Of a stretch of 64,000 nucleotides of DNA, positions 18,795 through 29,093 are shown one piece after another. The stretch covers positions 62,001-126,000 of the forward strand of contig WSXX01000011.1 in assembly GCA_009773515.1 (NCBI GenBank). The letters are read 5' to 3'. The stretch comes from Bacteroidota bacterium. Lineage in GTDB: Bacteria > Bacteroidota > Bacteroidia > Bacteroidales > Lentimicrobiaceae. A program made the position numbers and the translations under genes. The notes below the pieces were generated by a model. The model ran no database searches and was not told the origin of the DNA. It was given only the letters and a program-made list of their open reading frames with translations. Numbering within the stretch: position 1 is the first letter of the stretch; each line of letters begins with the position of its first letter.

Positions 18795-18948
18795 AATGCC
18801 AATTCAATGTCGTTTAGTTAAGGAATATTGTCTTCGTTCCGATAGCCAGAACCGCTCAGACTGACAGTCATCCTGAGCGGAGTCGAAGGATATTTGATTC
18901 ACTTTTCTAAAAATCCTAAGCCTTAACTAAACAACATTAAATGCCAAT
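18795..18948. mobile_element. Short MITE-like element with terminal inverted repeats
   Basis: Between rpsA and yidC. Terminal arms AATGTCGTTTAGTTAAGG (18806-18823) and CCTTAACTAAACAACATT (18921-18938) are inverted copies matching at 17 of 18 bases. Outside them the 9-base direct repeat AATGCCAAT occurs at 18795-18803 and 18940-18948, as expected for a target-site duplication. The interior holds a near-perfect 29-base palindrome, CCGCTCAG (18852-18859) against CTGAGCGG (18873-18880) around TGACAGTCA, then GGAGTCGAAGGAT. The CCTGAGCGGAGTCGAAGGAT core resembles dispersed palindromic sequences in other genomes (from memory). There is no transposase frame; if mobile, it would need one in trans. 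Confidence 0.6.
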
Positions 18949-18978
18949 CAAACACTTTGCTGGATTATAATAGAAAAG

Positions 18979-19012
18979 AAGCCTGACAGATCAGAAAAGA
19001 TCAATCAGGCTT
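18979..19012 (-). terminator. Terminator-like hairpin after yidC
   Basis: AAGCCTGA (18979-18986) pairs with TCAGGCTT (19005-19012), with an inner GATC/GATC. On the minus strand CTTTTCTATT follows, a weak T tract. It lies 20 bases past the yidC stop. Confidence 0.6.
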
Positions 19013-19032
19013 ATAATTACATAAATCAGTTC

Positions 19033-20955
19033 TTATTTCTTTCCCTGGTTCTTTGAAAGTTCTTCAAGACGTTTCTGGAAATTTGATTTTTTTACCGGCT
19101 TTTTCTTGTTTTCCTGGATTCTTGCATGAAGTTTATCTTCATCAACAAACCTGCGGATAAAGAACATCTGCGCAAATGTAAGAAGATTGGCCAGAAGGTA
19201 ATAATAACTTAATCCCGAAGAGTAACTGTTGAAGAAACCAAGGAACATAATCGGCATCATGTACATCATGGTTTTCATGCCCGGCATCTGATTACCGGTT
19301 GACATCATATCGTTGTTCATCTTGGTGTAGATAATTGTAGATATGGTCATCAAAAGGGTAAAAAGACTCACGTGATCGCCATAAAAAGGAATAGTAAAGG
19401 GAAGATCGAGTACCGAGTCATAACTGGAAAGGTCGTCTGCCCAAAGAAATGCTTGCTGTCTGAGTTCAATAGAAGCCGGAAAAAAGCGGAACATTGCAAG
19501 CAAGATCGGGAACTGCAAAAGCATTGGCACACAACCGGCCATAGGATTTACTCCGGCTTTTTTATATAGTGACATTACTGCCTGTTGCTTCTTCATTGCG
19601 TCTTCCTTTTTGGGGAATTTGCTTCCGATTTCGTCAATTTCAGGCTTGAGCAATTTCATCTTTGCAGATGACATATAGGTTTTATAGGCAATCGGGAAGA
19701 GTACAATTTTCAGCAGAATGGTAAGAATCAATATAATAATACCATAATTGATGTCAAAACCTTCAAGGTAATTAAAGACCGGGATAACAGCAAAACGGTT
19801 TATCCATTGCATCAGAAAGAAACTCCAACCCAGCGGAATCTGCCGTTCGAGATCAAGCTTATACTTGCGCATAAGATTGTACTTATTCGGGCCATAATAA
19901 AACTGCATTCCCAAACTCTTATCAACCATTGGATTAAATGGAAGCGAAAGGGTAGCAGTCATCTGCTCCAGATATTTTGTTTCCTTTTCAGGTTCACCGA
20001 CTTTTTCAATTTCTGCATTTTGAAACAAATCGTTGGCAATAAGAGTACCTGAAAAGAACTGCTGCTTAAACGAAACCCATTTTACACGGGTATTGATATT
20101 CTGGCTATCGTCTTTTCTCTCACTCAGGTAGTCAACCTCACCGTCGGAGTGTCTGAAATGAACTGTAGTATTTAACTTTTCATTCTCGAGTGATTTTTCC
20201 TGCCTTAACAAACGGGCTGCCCAGTTGATGTTCATCTCCTTGGTATTCGGGGCAATAATACCCTCCATGTTTGAGAAGTTCACATCAAAATCAATCATAT
20301 AATTGTTGGCTTTGATGGTATATGCAAATTCGATGTACTTATCAGGAGATAAAACTGAATCAGAAACACCTGCATAAAGCCGCATGCTGAAACTTAGAGA
20401 ATCCTCGCCTGTTATGACCAGTTTATCACTTCCTTCAAAACGACTGTCAATCCAATGAGGTGCAAAATAAAGTTTTTCAGTTGAAACAGGCCGCACATCT
20501 GTAAAGAAAGCAAGTCCGAATGCCGAAGAATCAGGGATAAATAGAATTGCTGGTTTACCTTCGAAAGTTTTATATTCTTTCATTTCAACCTGGCTTATTC
20601 GCCCACCCAGGCTGCTGATTGTAATTTTAAGAAGGTCGGTTTCGATGATGTAATCTTTGTCAATACCCTGAGCTGATGGTGCAAAAGGTCCGTAAACCGA
20701 ACGATAAACCTCTGCTGGTACTGAATCGGTTGAAGTTGAAGGAACAACTGCCAGGGTTTCGGCACCTGCTTTCAACTGTTCCTGCCTTAATTGCAATGCC
20801 TTTGCTGAATCGTTCAGACTGCGCTGAACCAATGCAATAGAATCCTGTACCCTCTTTTTGCTTTCAAGTTCTTCCTCTGAGGGTGACATCAATATGGTGT
20901 ATCCCACCATAATTGCAAAAATCAGGACAAGACCAATAATTGTATTCTTATTCAT
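19033..20955 (-). CDS. yidC: Membrane protein insertase YidC
   Basis: A 640-residue insertase that places proteins in the inner membrane alone or with SecYEG. It has an N-terminal membrane anchor (IIGLVLIFAIMVGYTILM, about 5-23), a large periplasmic beta domain (about 95-355), then the conserved five-helix Oxa1/YidC core (about 380-610) with GVNPMAGCVPMLLQFPILLAMF and a cytoplasmic loop rich in Lys. The basic tail ends KRLEELSKNQGKK. The length suits the Gram-negative form. It is 105 bases downstream of pyrG; this pyrG-yidC adjacency is, to my knowledge, common in Bacteroidota. A perfect -7 element in that gap suggests yidC also has its own promoter. Confidence 0.96.
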   Translation of the reverse strand: MNKNTIIGLVLIFAIMVGYTILMSPSEEELESKKRVQDSIALVQRSLNDSAKALQLRQEQLKAGAETLAVVPSTSTDSVPAEVYRSVYGPFAPSAQGIDKDYIIETDLLKITISSLGGRISQVEMKEYKTFEGKPAILFIPDSSAFGLAFFTDVRPVSTEKLYFAPHWIDSRFEGSDKLVITGEDSLSFSMRLYAGVSDSVLSPDKYIEFAYTIKANNYMIDFDVNFSNMEGIIAPNTKEMNINWAARLLRQEKSLENEKLNTTVHFRHSDGEVDYLSERKDDSQNINTRVKWVSFKQQFFSGTLIANDLFQNAEIEKVGEPEKETKYLEQMTATLSLPFNPMVDKSLGMQFYYGPNKYNLMRKYKLDLERQIPLGWSFFLMQWINRFAVIPVFNYLEGFDINYGIIILILTILLKIVLFPIAYKTYMSSAKMKLLKPEIDEIGSKFPKKEDAMKKQQAVMSLYKKAGVNPMAGCVPMLLQFPILLAMFRFFPASIELRQQAFLWADDLSSYDSVLDLPFTIPFYGDHVSLFTLLMTISTIIYTKMNNDMMSTGNQMPGMKTMMYMMPIMFLGFFNSYSSGLSYYYLLANLLTFAQMFFIRRFVDEDKLHARIQENKKKPVKKSNFQKRLEELSKNQGKK

Positions 20956-20989
20956 GTACTGTTAAGATAAAATGATTTCAAGAAGTTGA

Positions 20990-20997
20990 CAAAAGTA
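20990..20997 (-). promoter_or_regulatory. -7 promoter element of yidC
   Basis: Minus strand TACTTTTG, a perfect TAnnTTTG, 34 bases upstream of the yidC ATG in the pyrG-yidC gap. The -33 position reads TGG, a partial match. Confidence 0.5.
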
Positions 20998-21059
20998 ATG
21001 AAAAGCAGTTAATCTGCCAGCGGATAAATTAATAAGTGATCAGATTCCTGATTTTTACA

Positions 21060-22691
<1,632 letters not shown>

Positions 22692-22749
22692 TTATTTAAC
22701 CCTTACTAAACGGAAAAAATTCCGGACAAGGAATCAAAAGTTCAAATTT

Positions 22750-22782
22750 TGCTAAAAAAAACAAACCTGACTAATGATCAGG
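22750..22782 (-). promoter_or_regulatory. Hairpin plus U-tract in the pyrG leader (possible attenuator)
   Basis: On the minus strand CCTGA (from 22782), a 7-base loop and TCAGG are followed by TTTGTTTTTTTT (22765 to 22754). This looks like a short intrinsic terminator between the predicted pyrG promoter and its ATG. The stem is only 5 bases. It could instead be a late terminator for the response-regulator gene upstream. Confidence 0.4.
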
Positions 22783-22862
22783 CGAGAAAACACTTACATG
22801 ATTGGAAAAGTGGTAGTCAAAAATCAATCGGGCCTAAAAATAAAACGAGACCGAACTGCCCG

Positions 22863-22870
22863 CAAAAATA
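22863..22870 (-). promoter_or_regulatory. -7 promoter element of pyrG
   Basis: Minus strand TATTTTTG, a perfect TAnnTTTG, followed directly by CGGGCAG, so transcripts could begin in GGGC. The -33 element is unclear. The predicted leader is about 175 bases. Confidence 0.45.
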
Positions 22871-22958
22871 CAAAGGCATTTACAAAACTATGTATTGTTG
22901 TTAAGAAAAAATGAAAAGTTTTGGAAATAATGTCAAACTATTTCTATCTATATGAATA

Positions 22959-23360
22959 TCAAGACTTAACAGAATTAAGAATTGCGCTATAAATTTCTTC
23001 CTTATTGTACGGTTTTGAAAGAAACATATCCATTCCGACTTCAAAGCTTTTTTTTCGGAAAGATTCTTCAGAATAAGCGGTAAGCGCAATGATTGGAATC
23101 TGAACATTCTGTTTGCGCAGTTCAATAGTCGCTTCCCAACCATTCATGTTGGGCATATCAATATCCATAAGGATGACATTATAAACTCCGGTCAGGCATT
23201 CATTCACAGCTTCAACACCATCGGCAACCAATTTATAATTCCATCCCATTTTCTTAATAAGAATCTCTATAATCCTCTGATTCAGAATATTATCTTCAGC
23301 AATCAGAACATTAATATGCCTTACTTCCACATTTACTACTACCTCCCGCTGTGCATTCAT
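22959..23360 (-). CDS. Stand-alone response regulator receiver
   Basis: A 133-residue protein consisting of a single receiver domain: NVLIAEDNILNQR (acidic pair E22/D23), VILMDIDMPNMNG with the phosphoacceptor D66, ALTAY and SKPY. There is no output domain. It could be an intermediate in a phosphorelay with hybrid kinases such as those at 7.3-15.5 kb, but this is inference. I use the ATG at 23358-23360; an in-frame TTG eight codons earlier is less likely. The gene lies between rpoD (strong terminator in between) and pyrG. Cytoplasmic. Confidence 0.85.
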   Translation of the reverse strand: MNAQREVVVNVEVRHINVLIAEDNILNQRIIEILIKKMGWNYKLVADGVEAVNECLTGVYNVILMDIDMPNMNGWEATIELRKQNVQIPIIALTAYSEESFRKKSFEVGMDMFLSKPYNKEEIYSAILNSVKS

Positions 23361-23448
23361 AGAACCAGGGAAAAATTTAACCAATATTTCTATTTGTTAA
23401 TCATGATTATGACAAAAGGTAATACAGAAAAAGCAAATAAATCTTCAA

Positions 23449-23481
23449 TAAAAAAAGAAACCTGTGTAAGATATACACAGG
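23449..23481 (-). terminator. Intrinsic terminator of the primary sigma factor gene
   Basis: CCTGTGTA (23461-23468), 5-base loop, TACACAGG (23474-23481), a perfect 8-base stem followed on the minus strand by TTTCTTTTTTT. It lies 25 bases past the stop. Confidence 0.9.
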
Positions 23482-23506
23482 ATATTAAATATCAGCCCAA
23501 TAAGAA

Positions 23507-24373
23507 CTATTGCCCCAGATAAGATTTCAGAAGTTTACTTCGTGAAGTGTGTTTTAGTCTTCTGATTGCTTTCTCTTTAATCTGCCTGACACGCTCTCTG
23601 GTGAGATCGAACTTGGCTCCAATTTCCTCGAGTGTAAGCCCGTGGCTCATTCCAATACCATAATACAGGTTAACCACATCTCTTTCTTTTTCAGTAAGTG
23701 TTGACAGAGATCTTTGAATTTCTCTGGCAAGAGATTCACGCATTAGTCCGGCATCGGTAAACGGTGCATCAGCATCAACAAAAATATCAATAAGTTTCAT
23801 GTCTTCATCCTCGGTAAGAGGTGCATCCATTGAAACATAACGGGTTGATATCTTAAGTGCTGCATCAATCTTATATTCCGGAATTTCAAGTGCTTCTGCT
23901 ATTTCGTCGGCAGAAGGAGGACGCTCGAACTTTTGTTCCAGACGCGATGACTCCTTTTTGATTTTATTGAGTGATCCAACCTGATTTAAAGGCAGACGAA
24001 CTATCCTTGATTGCTCAGCAAGTGCCTGAAGGATACTTTGACGAATCCACCAAACAGCGTATGATATAAATTTAAAACCACGGGTTTCATCAAACCGCTG
24101 CGCAGCTTTAATCAATCCGAGATTACCTTCATTAATAAGATCTGGAAGGCTAAGCCCCTGATTTTGATATTGCTTGGCAACAGAAACTACAAACCTGAGA
24201 TTTGCCTTGCAGAGTTTTTCCAAAGCCTGCTGGTCACCTTGTCTGATTTTTTGGGCAAGAGCTACTTCTTCATCAGCAGTTATAAGCCCTTCCTTACCGA
24301 TATCCTGCAAATACTTGTCCAGTGAAGCAGTTTCACGGTTGGTAATTGATTTCGTTATTTTGAGTTGTCTCAT
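23507..24373 (-). CDS. rpoD: Primary RNA polymerase sigma factor (RpoD/SigA type)
   Basis: A 288-residue sigma-70 factor lacking region 1.1, the usual size for the Bacteroidota housekeeping sigma. Region 1.2 is at about 17-50 ([18 protein letters not shown]), region 2 at about 51-125 with [31 protein letters not shown] and the -10 recognition helix [13 protein letters not shown], region 3 at about 135-205, and region 4 with the helix-turn-helix [23 protein letters not shown]. It recognises the unusual -7 TAnnTTTG / -33 TTTG promoters seen across this window. Its own promoter is not obvious. A single-gene unit with a strong terminator. Confidence 0.96.
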   Translation of the reverse strand: MRQLKITKSITNRETASLDKYLQDIGKEGLITADEEVALAQKIRQGDQQALEKLCKANLRFVVSVAKQYQNQGLSLPDLINEGNLGLIKAAQRFDETRGFKFISYAVWWIRQSILQALAEQSRIVRLPLNQVGSLNKIKKESSRLEQKFERPPSADEIAEALEIPEYKIDAALKISTRYVSMDAPLTEDEDMKLIDIFVDADAPFTDAGLMRESLAREIQRSLSTLTEKERDVVNLYYGIGMSHGLTLEEIGAKFDLTRERVRQIKEKAIRRLKHTSRSKLLKSYLGQ

Positions 24374-24447
24374 AGCAGCGTAGTTTTTAAAGCTTTCGTA
24401 ATAGAAAGCCCAATCCTTATTTTAACAATCGTAAGGCTTAAAAGTTT

Positions 24448-24483
24448 AAACTGCAATACAACAGTGCGTTGATTTTGCAGTTT
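24448..24483 (-). terminator. Terminator-like inverted repeat after htrA
   Basis: AAACTGCAA (24448-24456) and TTGCAGTTT (24475-24483) form a perfect 9-base stem with an 18-base loop, about 60 bases past the htrA stop. The T tract after it on the minus strand (AAACTTTT) is weak, so an operator for rpoD is an alternative. Confidence 0.45.
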
Positions 24484-24545
24484 TTAGATATGCACCAGCC
24501 CAAATGCAGATCAAACCAGATTTACCAATAAAGGTGGTATGGAAA

Positions 24546-26003
24546 TTACATTCCAAATCCGTAATAAGCCCTGGTTTTGTTGGGATAAATACCCTCAACC
24601 AGCACTCCTCCTTTTTTATTCCTGAGCAGATTAACCAGATCCTGACGGGAAGTAATGGGTTTTCCATCGATCTGAGTAAGAATAAATCCCTGACGTACAC
24701 CGGCATTTCTTAATTTACCATCCCGTAAGGCGGCAACCTGGAGACCCGATGCAATGCCAAGACTTGATTTTAATTCATCGCTGACAGGCTCAAATGATGC
24801 GCCAAGCAATGAATCAATATTTACTTCCTCGGGTTTAACAACATTTGTATCTCCATCGCGGTTCTTTAAAGTAACGTTGAAACTCAGATCTTTATTGTTT
24901 CGCTTGACGGCCACATCAATCTTATCGCCTGGTCGGTGCTGGCCAACAATTTCGAGCAGTTCAGAAGTAGAATTTACTGCAATTCCCCCGATGTTAATTA
25001 TAATGTCTCCTGAACGGATTCCGGCTTCCCTTGCTGATCCGTTTTCGGTTACTTCTGCAACATAAACACCTCTTATGTCGCTGATGCCCTGTTCCTGAGC
25101 AAGCTTGCTGTCGAGTTCGCGAATGCTTACACCAATAAAACCACGTTGAATGGCACCGAACTCCCGCAAATCCTGAACAACCTTACGGACAATATTTACC
25201 GGAATTGCAAAAGAGTATCCGGCATAGAAACCATTTCCTGATGCAATGGCTGCATTTATTCCAACGAGCTCACCTCTGGTGTTTACGAGTGCTCCTCCAC
25301 TGTTGCCTCGATTAACAGCAGCATCGGTCTGAATAAAAGATTCAATGGCTGAACCGTCCGGGGATCCCAGAATGTTAATGTTTCGTGCCTTGGCACTTAC
25401 AATTCCGGCGGTAACTGTTGAGGTAAGATTAAATGGGTTTCCAACTGCAAGCACCCACTCCCCTACCTGCAGGTGCTCTGAATTACCATAGGTTACATAG
25501 GGAAGATCATCGGCTTCAATTTTAAGTAGAGCCAGATCGGTAGATGGGTCAAGTCCAACAACAGTTGCAGTATAGGTACGTTTGTCGTTAAGGGTAACTT
25601 CAACTTTATTCGATTCAGTTACAACATGATTGTTGGTTACAATATAGCCATCCGGCGAAATTATAACGCCTGAGCCCGTGGCAACAATAGGAGAACTTCC
25701 TTGAGGAGCTCTTTCACCAAAGAAATCACGGAAATCAAAAAAGTAATCATAAACACTGCTTTTACGGGTATATTCTGTTTTTATGTGAACCACTGAATGC
25801 ACGGTTCTGGCCGCAGCTTCAGTAAAATCAGGCAATACCATCGCAGAGACAGTTCCGGGCATTGATGCCATATAGGCAGGTGTTCTTTCTGCCTGAACCT
25901 GCATTGAGTCTGGTACATTCTTTTTTTCGATCAGTGAATATGCTCCAAGCGCCACTACCCCTCCTGCGATTGCAATCAGCAAACTTCCGATAAACTTTTT
26001 CAT
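24546..26003 (-). CDS. HtrA/DegP-type periplasmic serine protease
   Basis: A 485-residue protease/chaperone for misfolded envelope proteins. An N-terminal signal or anchor (FIGSLLIAIAGGVVALGAYSL) is followed by the trypsin-like domain with the catalytic triad H126 (VTNNHVVT), D156 (STDLALL) and S235 (RGNSGGAL), then two PDZ domains (about 290-380 and 400-485). I choose the ATG at 26001-26003 because the signal peptide starts there; an upstream in-frame extension of 28 residues lacks signal features. The leader holds a perfect hairpin, CCGGAT (26052-26057) and ATCCGG (26062-26067). Divergent from dapF. Transcribed alone. I do not separate DegP, DegQ and DegS types. Confidence 0.93.
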   Translation of the reverse strand: MKKFIGSLLIAIAGGVVALGAYSLIEKKNVPDSMQVQAERTPAYMASMPGTVSAMVLPDFTEAAARTVHSVVHIKTEYTRKSSVYDYFFDFRDFFGERAPQGSSPIVATGSGVIISPDGYIVTNNHVVTESNKVEVTLNDKRTYTATVVGLDPSTDLALLKIEADDLPYVTYGNSEHLQVGEWVLAVGNPFNLTSTVTAGIVSAKARNINILGSPDGSAIESFIQTDAAVNRGNSGGALVNTRGELVGINAAIASGNGFYAGYSFAIPVNIVRKVVQDLREFGAIQRGFIGVSIRELDSKLAQEQGISDIRGVYVAEVTENGSAREAGIRSGDIIINIGGIAVNSTSELLEIVGQHRPGDKIDVAVKRNNKDLSFNVTLKNRDGDTNVVKPEEVNIDSLLGASFEPVSDELKSSLGIASGLQVAALRDGKLRNAGVRQGFILTQIDGKPITSRQDLVNLLRNKKGGVLVEGIYPNKTRAYYGFGM

Positions 26004-26396
26004 TGTAAAAAATATTATTGGTTTAACTTTACTTTTTTGTGTACGGTTGACCCGGATAACCATCCGGTTTAACGGGTTCAATTGCATGTTTTAACGCAAT
26101 TAAGATACCATTGTTACAAAAAGTGCTGTTAAAAATTGTTAAGTAAACTATTGAGTAATCTTTACTGCCGGTAATGAACTGCGGTAATTCTTTCGCCTGC
26201 TCCGGATAGTTTTAAAAAGCGGTAAGCAGAAATTATTCTTACTGTTTGGCACAACATATAGAAAATGCTTGTATCCAAAGGCTGAACACTTTACTCATTC
26301 CTTTCAGAATGTCAATTAAAGTTGGATAAACACCTGCAAAAAGAGACCAATTTACCATCAAAACCAGCCGGAAGGTTAAAAATTAGCTTGCGGGTA
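26004..26396. other. Divergent intergenic region between htrA and dapF
   Basis: About 390 bases without a gene. Visible structure: the htrA leader hairpin at 26052-26067. No perfect TAnnTTTG for htrA was found. The rest is AT-rich and unstructured by eye. Confidence 0.4.
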
Positions 26397-26426
26397 TTGA
26401 TTTTATTAAGGATATGGCTATCTTTG
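26397..26426 (+). promoter_or_regulatory. dapF promoter
   Basis: TTG (26397-26399), 19-base spacer, TATCTTTG (26419-26426): a textbook Bacteroidota promoter. Just downstream TGACAA-T-TTGTCA (26443-26455) is a perfect odd palindrome 11 bases before the ATG, a possible operator or small hairpin over the initiation region. Confidence 0.75.
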
Positions 26427-26466
26427 ACACTGCTATATTAACTGACAATTTGTCAAAATAATTTTA

Positions 26467-27249
26467 ATGAAAACTTTTTACAAATTCCACGGCACCGGAA
26501 ATGATTTTATAATGATTGACGGCAGGCAATGGAATAAAGCTTTCCCACCTGATTTGATCACACAGCTTTGCGACCGACACACAGGTGTTGGAGCAGATGG
26601 ACTTATTATCATCAACGAGATTGAAGGATTCGATTTTGAAATGATATACTTCAATTCTGATGGAAGTCTGGCCAAAATGTGTGGTAACGGAGCCAGGTGT
26701 TCAGCGGCTTTTGCTTATTTATCAGGAATTTGCGGCACAACATCCCGGTTTATGGCCGGCGACGGGTCACATACTGCCCAGATAACAGAAATATTGCAAA
26801 CCGAATGGTTGGTTGAAGTAAGCATCAACGATGTTGAAATCCCTGAACTTGCAGGATCAACGGCTGAAATAAACACCGGCACTTCCCACCTTGTGATTCT
26901 AACTCCTGATCACAGCAAAACTGATGTGATGGCAGAAGGCCGAAAAATCAGATTTTCTGAAAAATACGCAAAAGAAGGGATCAACATCAACTGGCTCAGC
27001 ATCAGTGAAAACCAGCTGAGTGTAAGAACTTATGAAAGAGGAGTTGAAGCAGAAACACTATCCTGTGGCACAGGCGTAACCGCTTCAGCCATATTTGCTG
27101 CAATTCATACAGGCAAATTAAACTGGGAAGTGCTAACCAAAGGAGGACCGCTGTGGGTGAGTATGAACATCACAAATAAAGTAGCAACCAACATCAGACT
27201 TAAAGGGCCGGCCAAAATAGCATTTAAGGGAGAGGTTTTCATTTCTTAA
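26467..27249 (+). CDS. dapF: Diaminopimelate epimerase
   Basis: A 260-residue cofactor-free epimerase converting LL- to meso-diaminopimelate for lysine and peptidoglycan synthesis. Both active-site cysteines are in place: C72 in MCGNGARC and C200 in SCGTGVTAS. The N-terminal FHGTGNDFIMID and FNSDGS motifs are typical. Length is slightly short but within range. It begins a plus-strand run of envelope-related genes (acetyltransferase, mltG); the next gene is 55 bases downstream. Cytoplasmic. Confidence 0.96.
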   Translation: MKTFYKFHGTGNDFIMIDGRQWNKAFPPDLITQLCDRHTGVGADGLIIINEIEGFDFEMIYFNSDGSLAKMCGNGARCSAAFAYLSGICGTTSRFMAGDGSHTAQITEILQTEWLVEVSINDVEIPELAGSTAEINTGTSHLVILTPDHSKTDVMAEGRKIRFSEKYAKEGININWLSISENQLSVRTYERGVEAETLSCGTGVTASAIFAAIHTGKLNWEVLTKGGPLWVSMNITNKVATNIRLKGPAKIAFKGEVFIS

Positions 27250-27304
27250 AAAACTATTACCTTTTTGGATTATTCAGATAAAACTAAAAAGCAAACAGCA
27301 GAGA

Positions 27305-27844
27305 ATGATAAAAGGCGAACGACTTTTCCTCAGGGCACTTGAACCAAGCGATATTGACATATTGTTTCAATGGGAAAACAATACCTCTTTATGGAGGGTG
27401 AGCAATACACTTGTGCCTTTTTCTCGTTATGCCATTGAACAGTATGTGCTCAATTCAGGAACTGACATTTTTTCAGCAAAACAGCTCCGGCTGATGATTT
27501 GCTTAAATGGCGATATTACAAACCCTATCGGCGCAATAGATTTGTTTGAATTCGACCCGTTTCATAGCAGGGCAGGCATAGGCATTGTTATTTCTGAAGA
27601 ATACAGGAATCAGGGGTATGCCGGTGAAGCACTCAAAGTTCTTGTTGCGTATTGTTTTAATACCCTTTATGTTCATCAGCTCTACTGCAACATATCTGAA
27701 GATAATTCCGCCAGCATAAGTTTATTCAAAGAAGCTGGTTTTGTCAACACAGGAATAAAGAAACAGTGGATCAAGGCAGGTTCAAAATGGATTGACGAGT
27801 TGATTTTTCAGAACATAAATAAAGAATTCAAAAACAATGAGTGA
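27305..27844 (+). CDS. GNAT-family N-acetyltransferase (RimJ/RimL-like)
   Basis: A 179-residue acetyltransferase of the Acetyltransf_3 type. It begins with the typical GERLFLRALEPSDID and has the acetyl-CoA pyrophosphate loop GIGIVISEEYRNQGYAGEAL and a C-terminal NISEDNSASISLFKEAGF. The substrate (a ribosomal protein N-terminus, an amino sugar or a small amine) cannot be predicted. It lies 55 bases after dapF and overlaps mltG by 8 bases, so the three are probably co-transcribed and this one is translationally coupled to mltG. Cytoplasmic. Confidence 0.9.
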   Translation: MIKGERLFLRALEPSDIDILFQWENNTSLWRVSNTLVPFSRYAIEQYVLNSGTDIFSAKQLRLMICLNGDITNPIGAIDLFEFDPFHSRAGIGIVISEEYRNQGYAGEALKVLVAYCFNTLYVHQLYCNISEDNSASISLFKEAGFVNTGIKKQWIKAGSKWIDELIFQNINKEFKNNE

Positions 27845-28928
27845 GTATTATCATCCACGTTACAGCCAGGGCTCATCAAAGCCGCGCAGGTTCAACTATC
27901 TGAAGATCTTTTTTATATCTTTTATTTTGTTGATTCTGATTGCCGCTTTTGGAGGATGGAAAGCTTACACCTTACTTTTTGATCCGAATGTTTATACTAG
28001 TTCAGAAGCTGAAGTTTTTGTTCATATTCCAACCGGAAGTAATTTTGAGGATGTAAAAAATGAACTTTACAGCAAAGGATTGATAATCAGCAGAAGTAAT
28101 TTTGAACTTGTAAGTAAACTCAAAAAGTATAATAATGCTATCAAACCCGGTCGTTACAGGCTTACAGACGATATGGGCAATCTGAAACTGGTCCGATTGC
28201 TCAGATCCGGCAATCAGGCTCCGGTGAATGTGATTTTCAATAACATCCGCACCCCCGAGCAACTTGCCGGGCGAATTGCCACACAAATTGAAGCAGACTC
28301 CACTTCAATTATCAACCTGATTAACGATACTTCATTCCTTGATTCTCTTGGCGTCAAACGAAACAGTGTTTTTACCATACTTATTCCCAATACTTATGAG
28401 TTCTACTGGAATACTTCGGCCAGTGATTTTATGATCAGGATGAAGAAGGAGTCGGAGAAGTTCTGGTCAGGTGACAGGAACAAAAAGCTGGAATCAATTA
28501 AAATGAACCGCCACGAAGTCATTACTCTGGCATCTATTGTTGAAAAAGAGACCAATATGAACGACGAAAAAGCCAGAGTAGCCGGCGTTTATATGAATAG
28601 GTTAAAACGGGGCTGGCTGCTTGAAGCCGATCCAACACTGGTATTTGCACACGGAGATTTTGAAATAAAGCGTGTTCTGAACATTCATAAAGAGATTGAC
28701 TCGCCATACAACACATACCGCAGGCAGGGCCTTCCCCCTGGACCAATCTGCCTTCCTTCTATTTCTTCTATTGACGCCGTTTTAAACTATGAAGATCATG
28801 AATTTATGTTTTTCTGCGCAAGCGATGATTTTTCAGGATATCACAGCTTTGCCAGAACCCTCGAACAACATGGCATAAATGCGCAAAGATACAGGGCTGC
28901 CCTAAACAGAAGGAACATATTCAGGTAA
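27837..28928 (+). CDS. mltG: Endolytic murein transglycosylase MltG
   Basis: A 363-residue inner-membrane enzyme that cuts nascent peptidoglycan strands and ends glycan elongation. A cytoplasmic Pro/Arg-rich start precedes one transmembrane helix (IFFISFILLILIAAFGGW, about 25-43). The YceG domain follows with ASIVEKETN (catalytic Glu), AGVYMNRLKRGWLLEADPT, YNTYRRQGLPPGPI and GYHSFARTLEQH, all diagnostic. The start overlaps the acetyltransferase gene by 8 bases. It stays co-directional with dapF, consistent with cell-wall synthesis. Confidence 0.95.
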   Translation: MSEYYHPRYSQGSSKPRRFNYLKIFFISFILLILIAAFGGWKAYTLLFDPNVYTSSEAEVFVHIPTGSNFEDVKNELYSKGLIISRSNFELVSKLKKYNNAIKPGRYRLTDDMGNLKLVRLLRSGNQAPVNVIFNNIRTPEQLAGRIATQIEADSTSIINLINDTSFLDSLGVKRNSVFTILIPNTYEFYWNTSASDFMIRMKKESEKFWSGDRNKKLESIKMNRHEVITLASIVEKETNMNDEKARVAGVYMNRLKRGWLLEADPTLVFAHGDFEIKRVLNIHKEIDSPYNTYRRQGLPPGPICLPSISSIDAVLNYEDHEFMFFCASDDFSGYHSFARTLEQHGINAQRYRAALNRRNIFR

Positions 28929-29036
28929 ACAATTCATTGCGTAAACAGACACCTGTAAACTGTTGCCGTTAGAAGTCAGGCAAATACCAAAATAAATATT
29001 AATAACACTTTAACCTGCCTGTTAAGAGGTTCACAT

Positions 29037-29044
29037 TATCTTTG
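29037..29044 (+). promoter_or_regulatory. -7 promoter element of the phosphohexomutase gene
   Basis: TATCTTTG, a perfect TAnnTTTG, 49 bases before the ATG at 29094. CCTG 19 bases upstream is a partial -33. Confidence 0.55.
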
Positions 29045-29093
29045 CCATAGAATTATCAGGATTGAAATCAAAAAAACCAAAATTCTGAATCAT

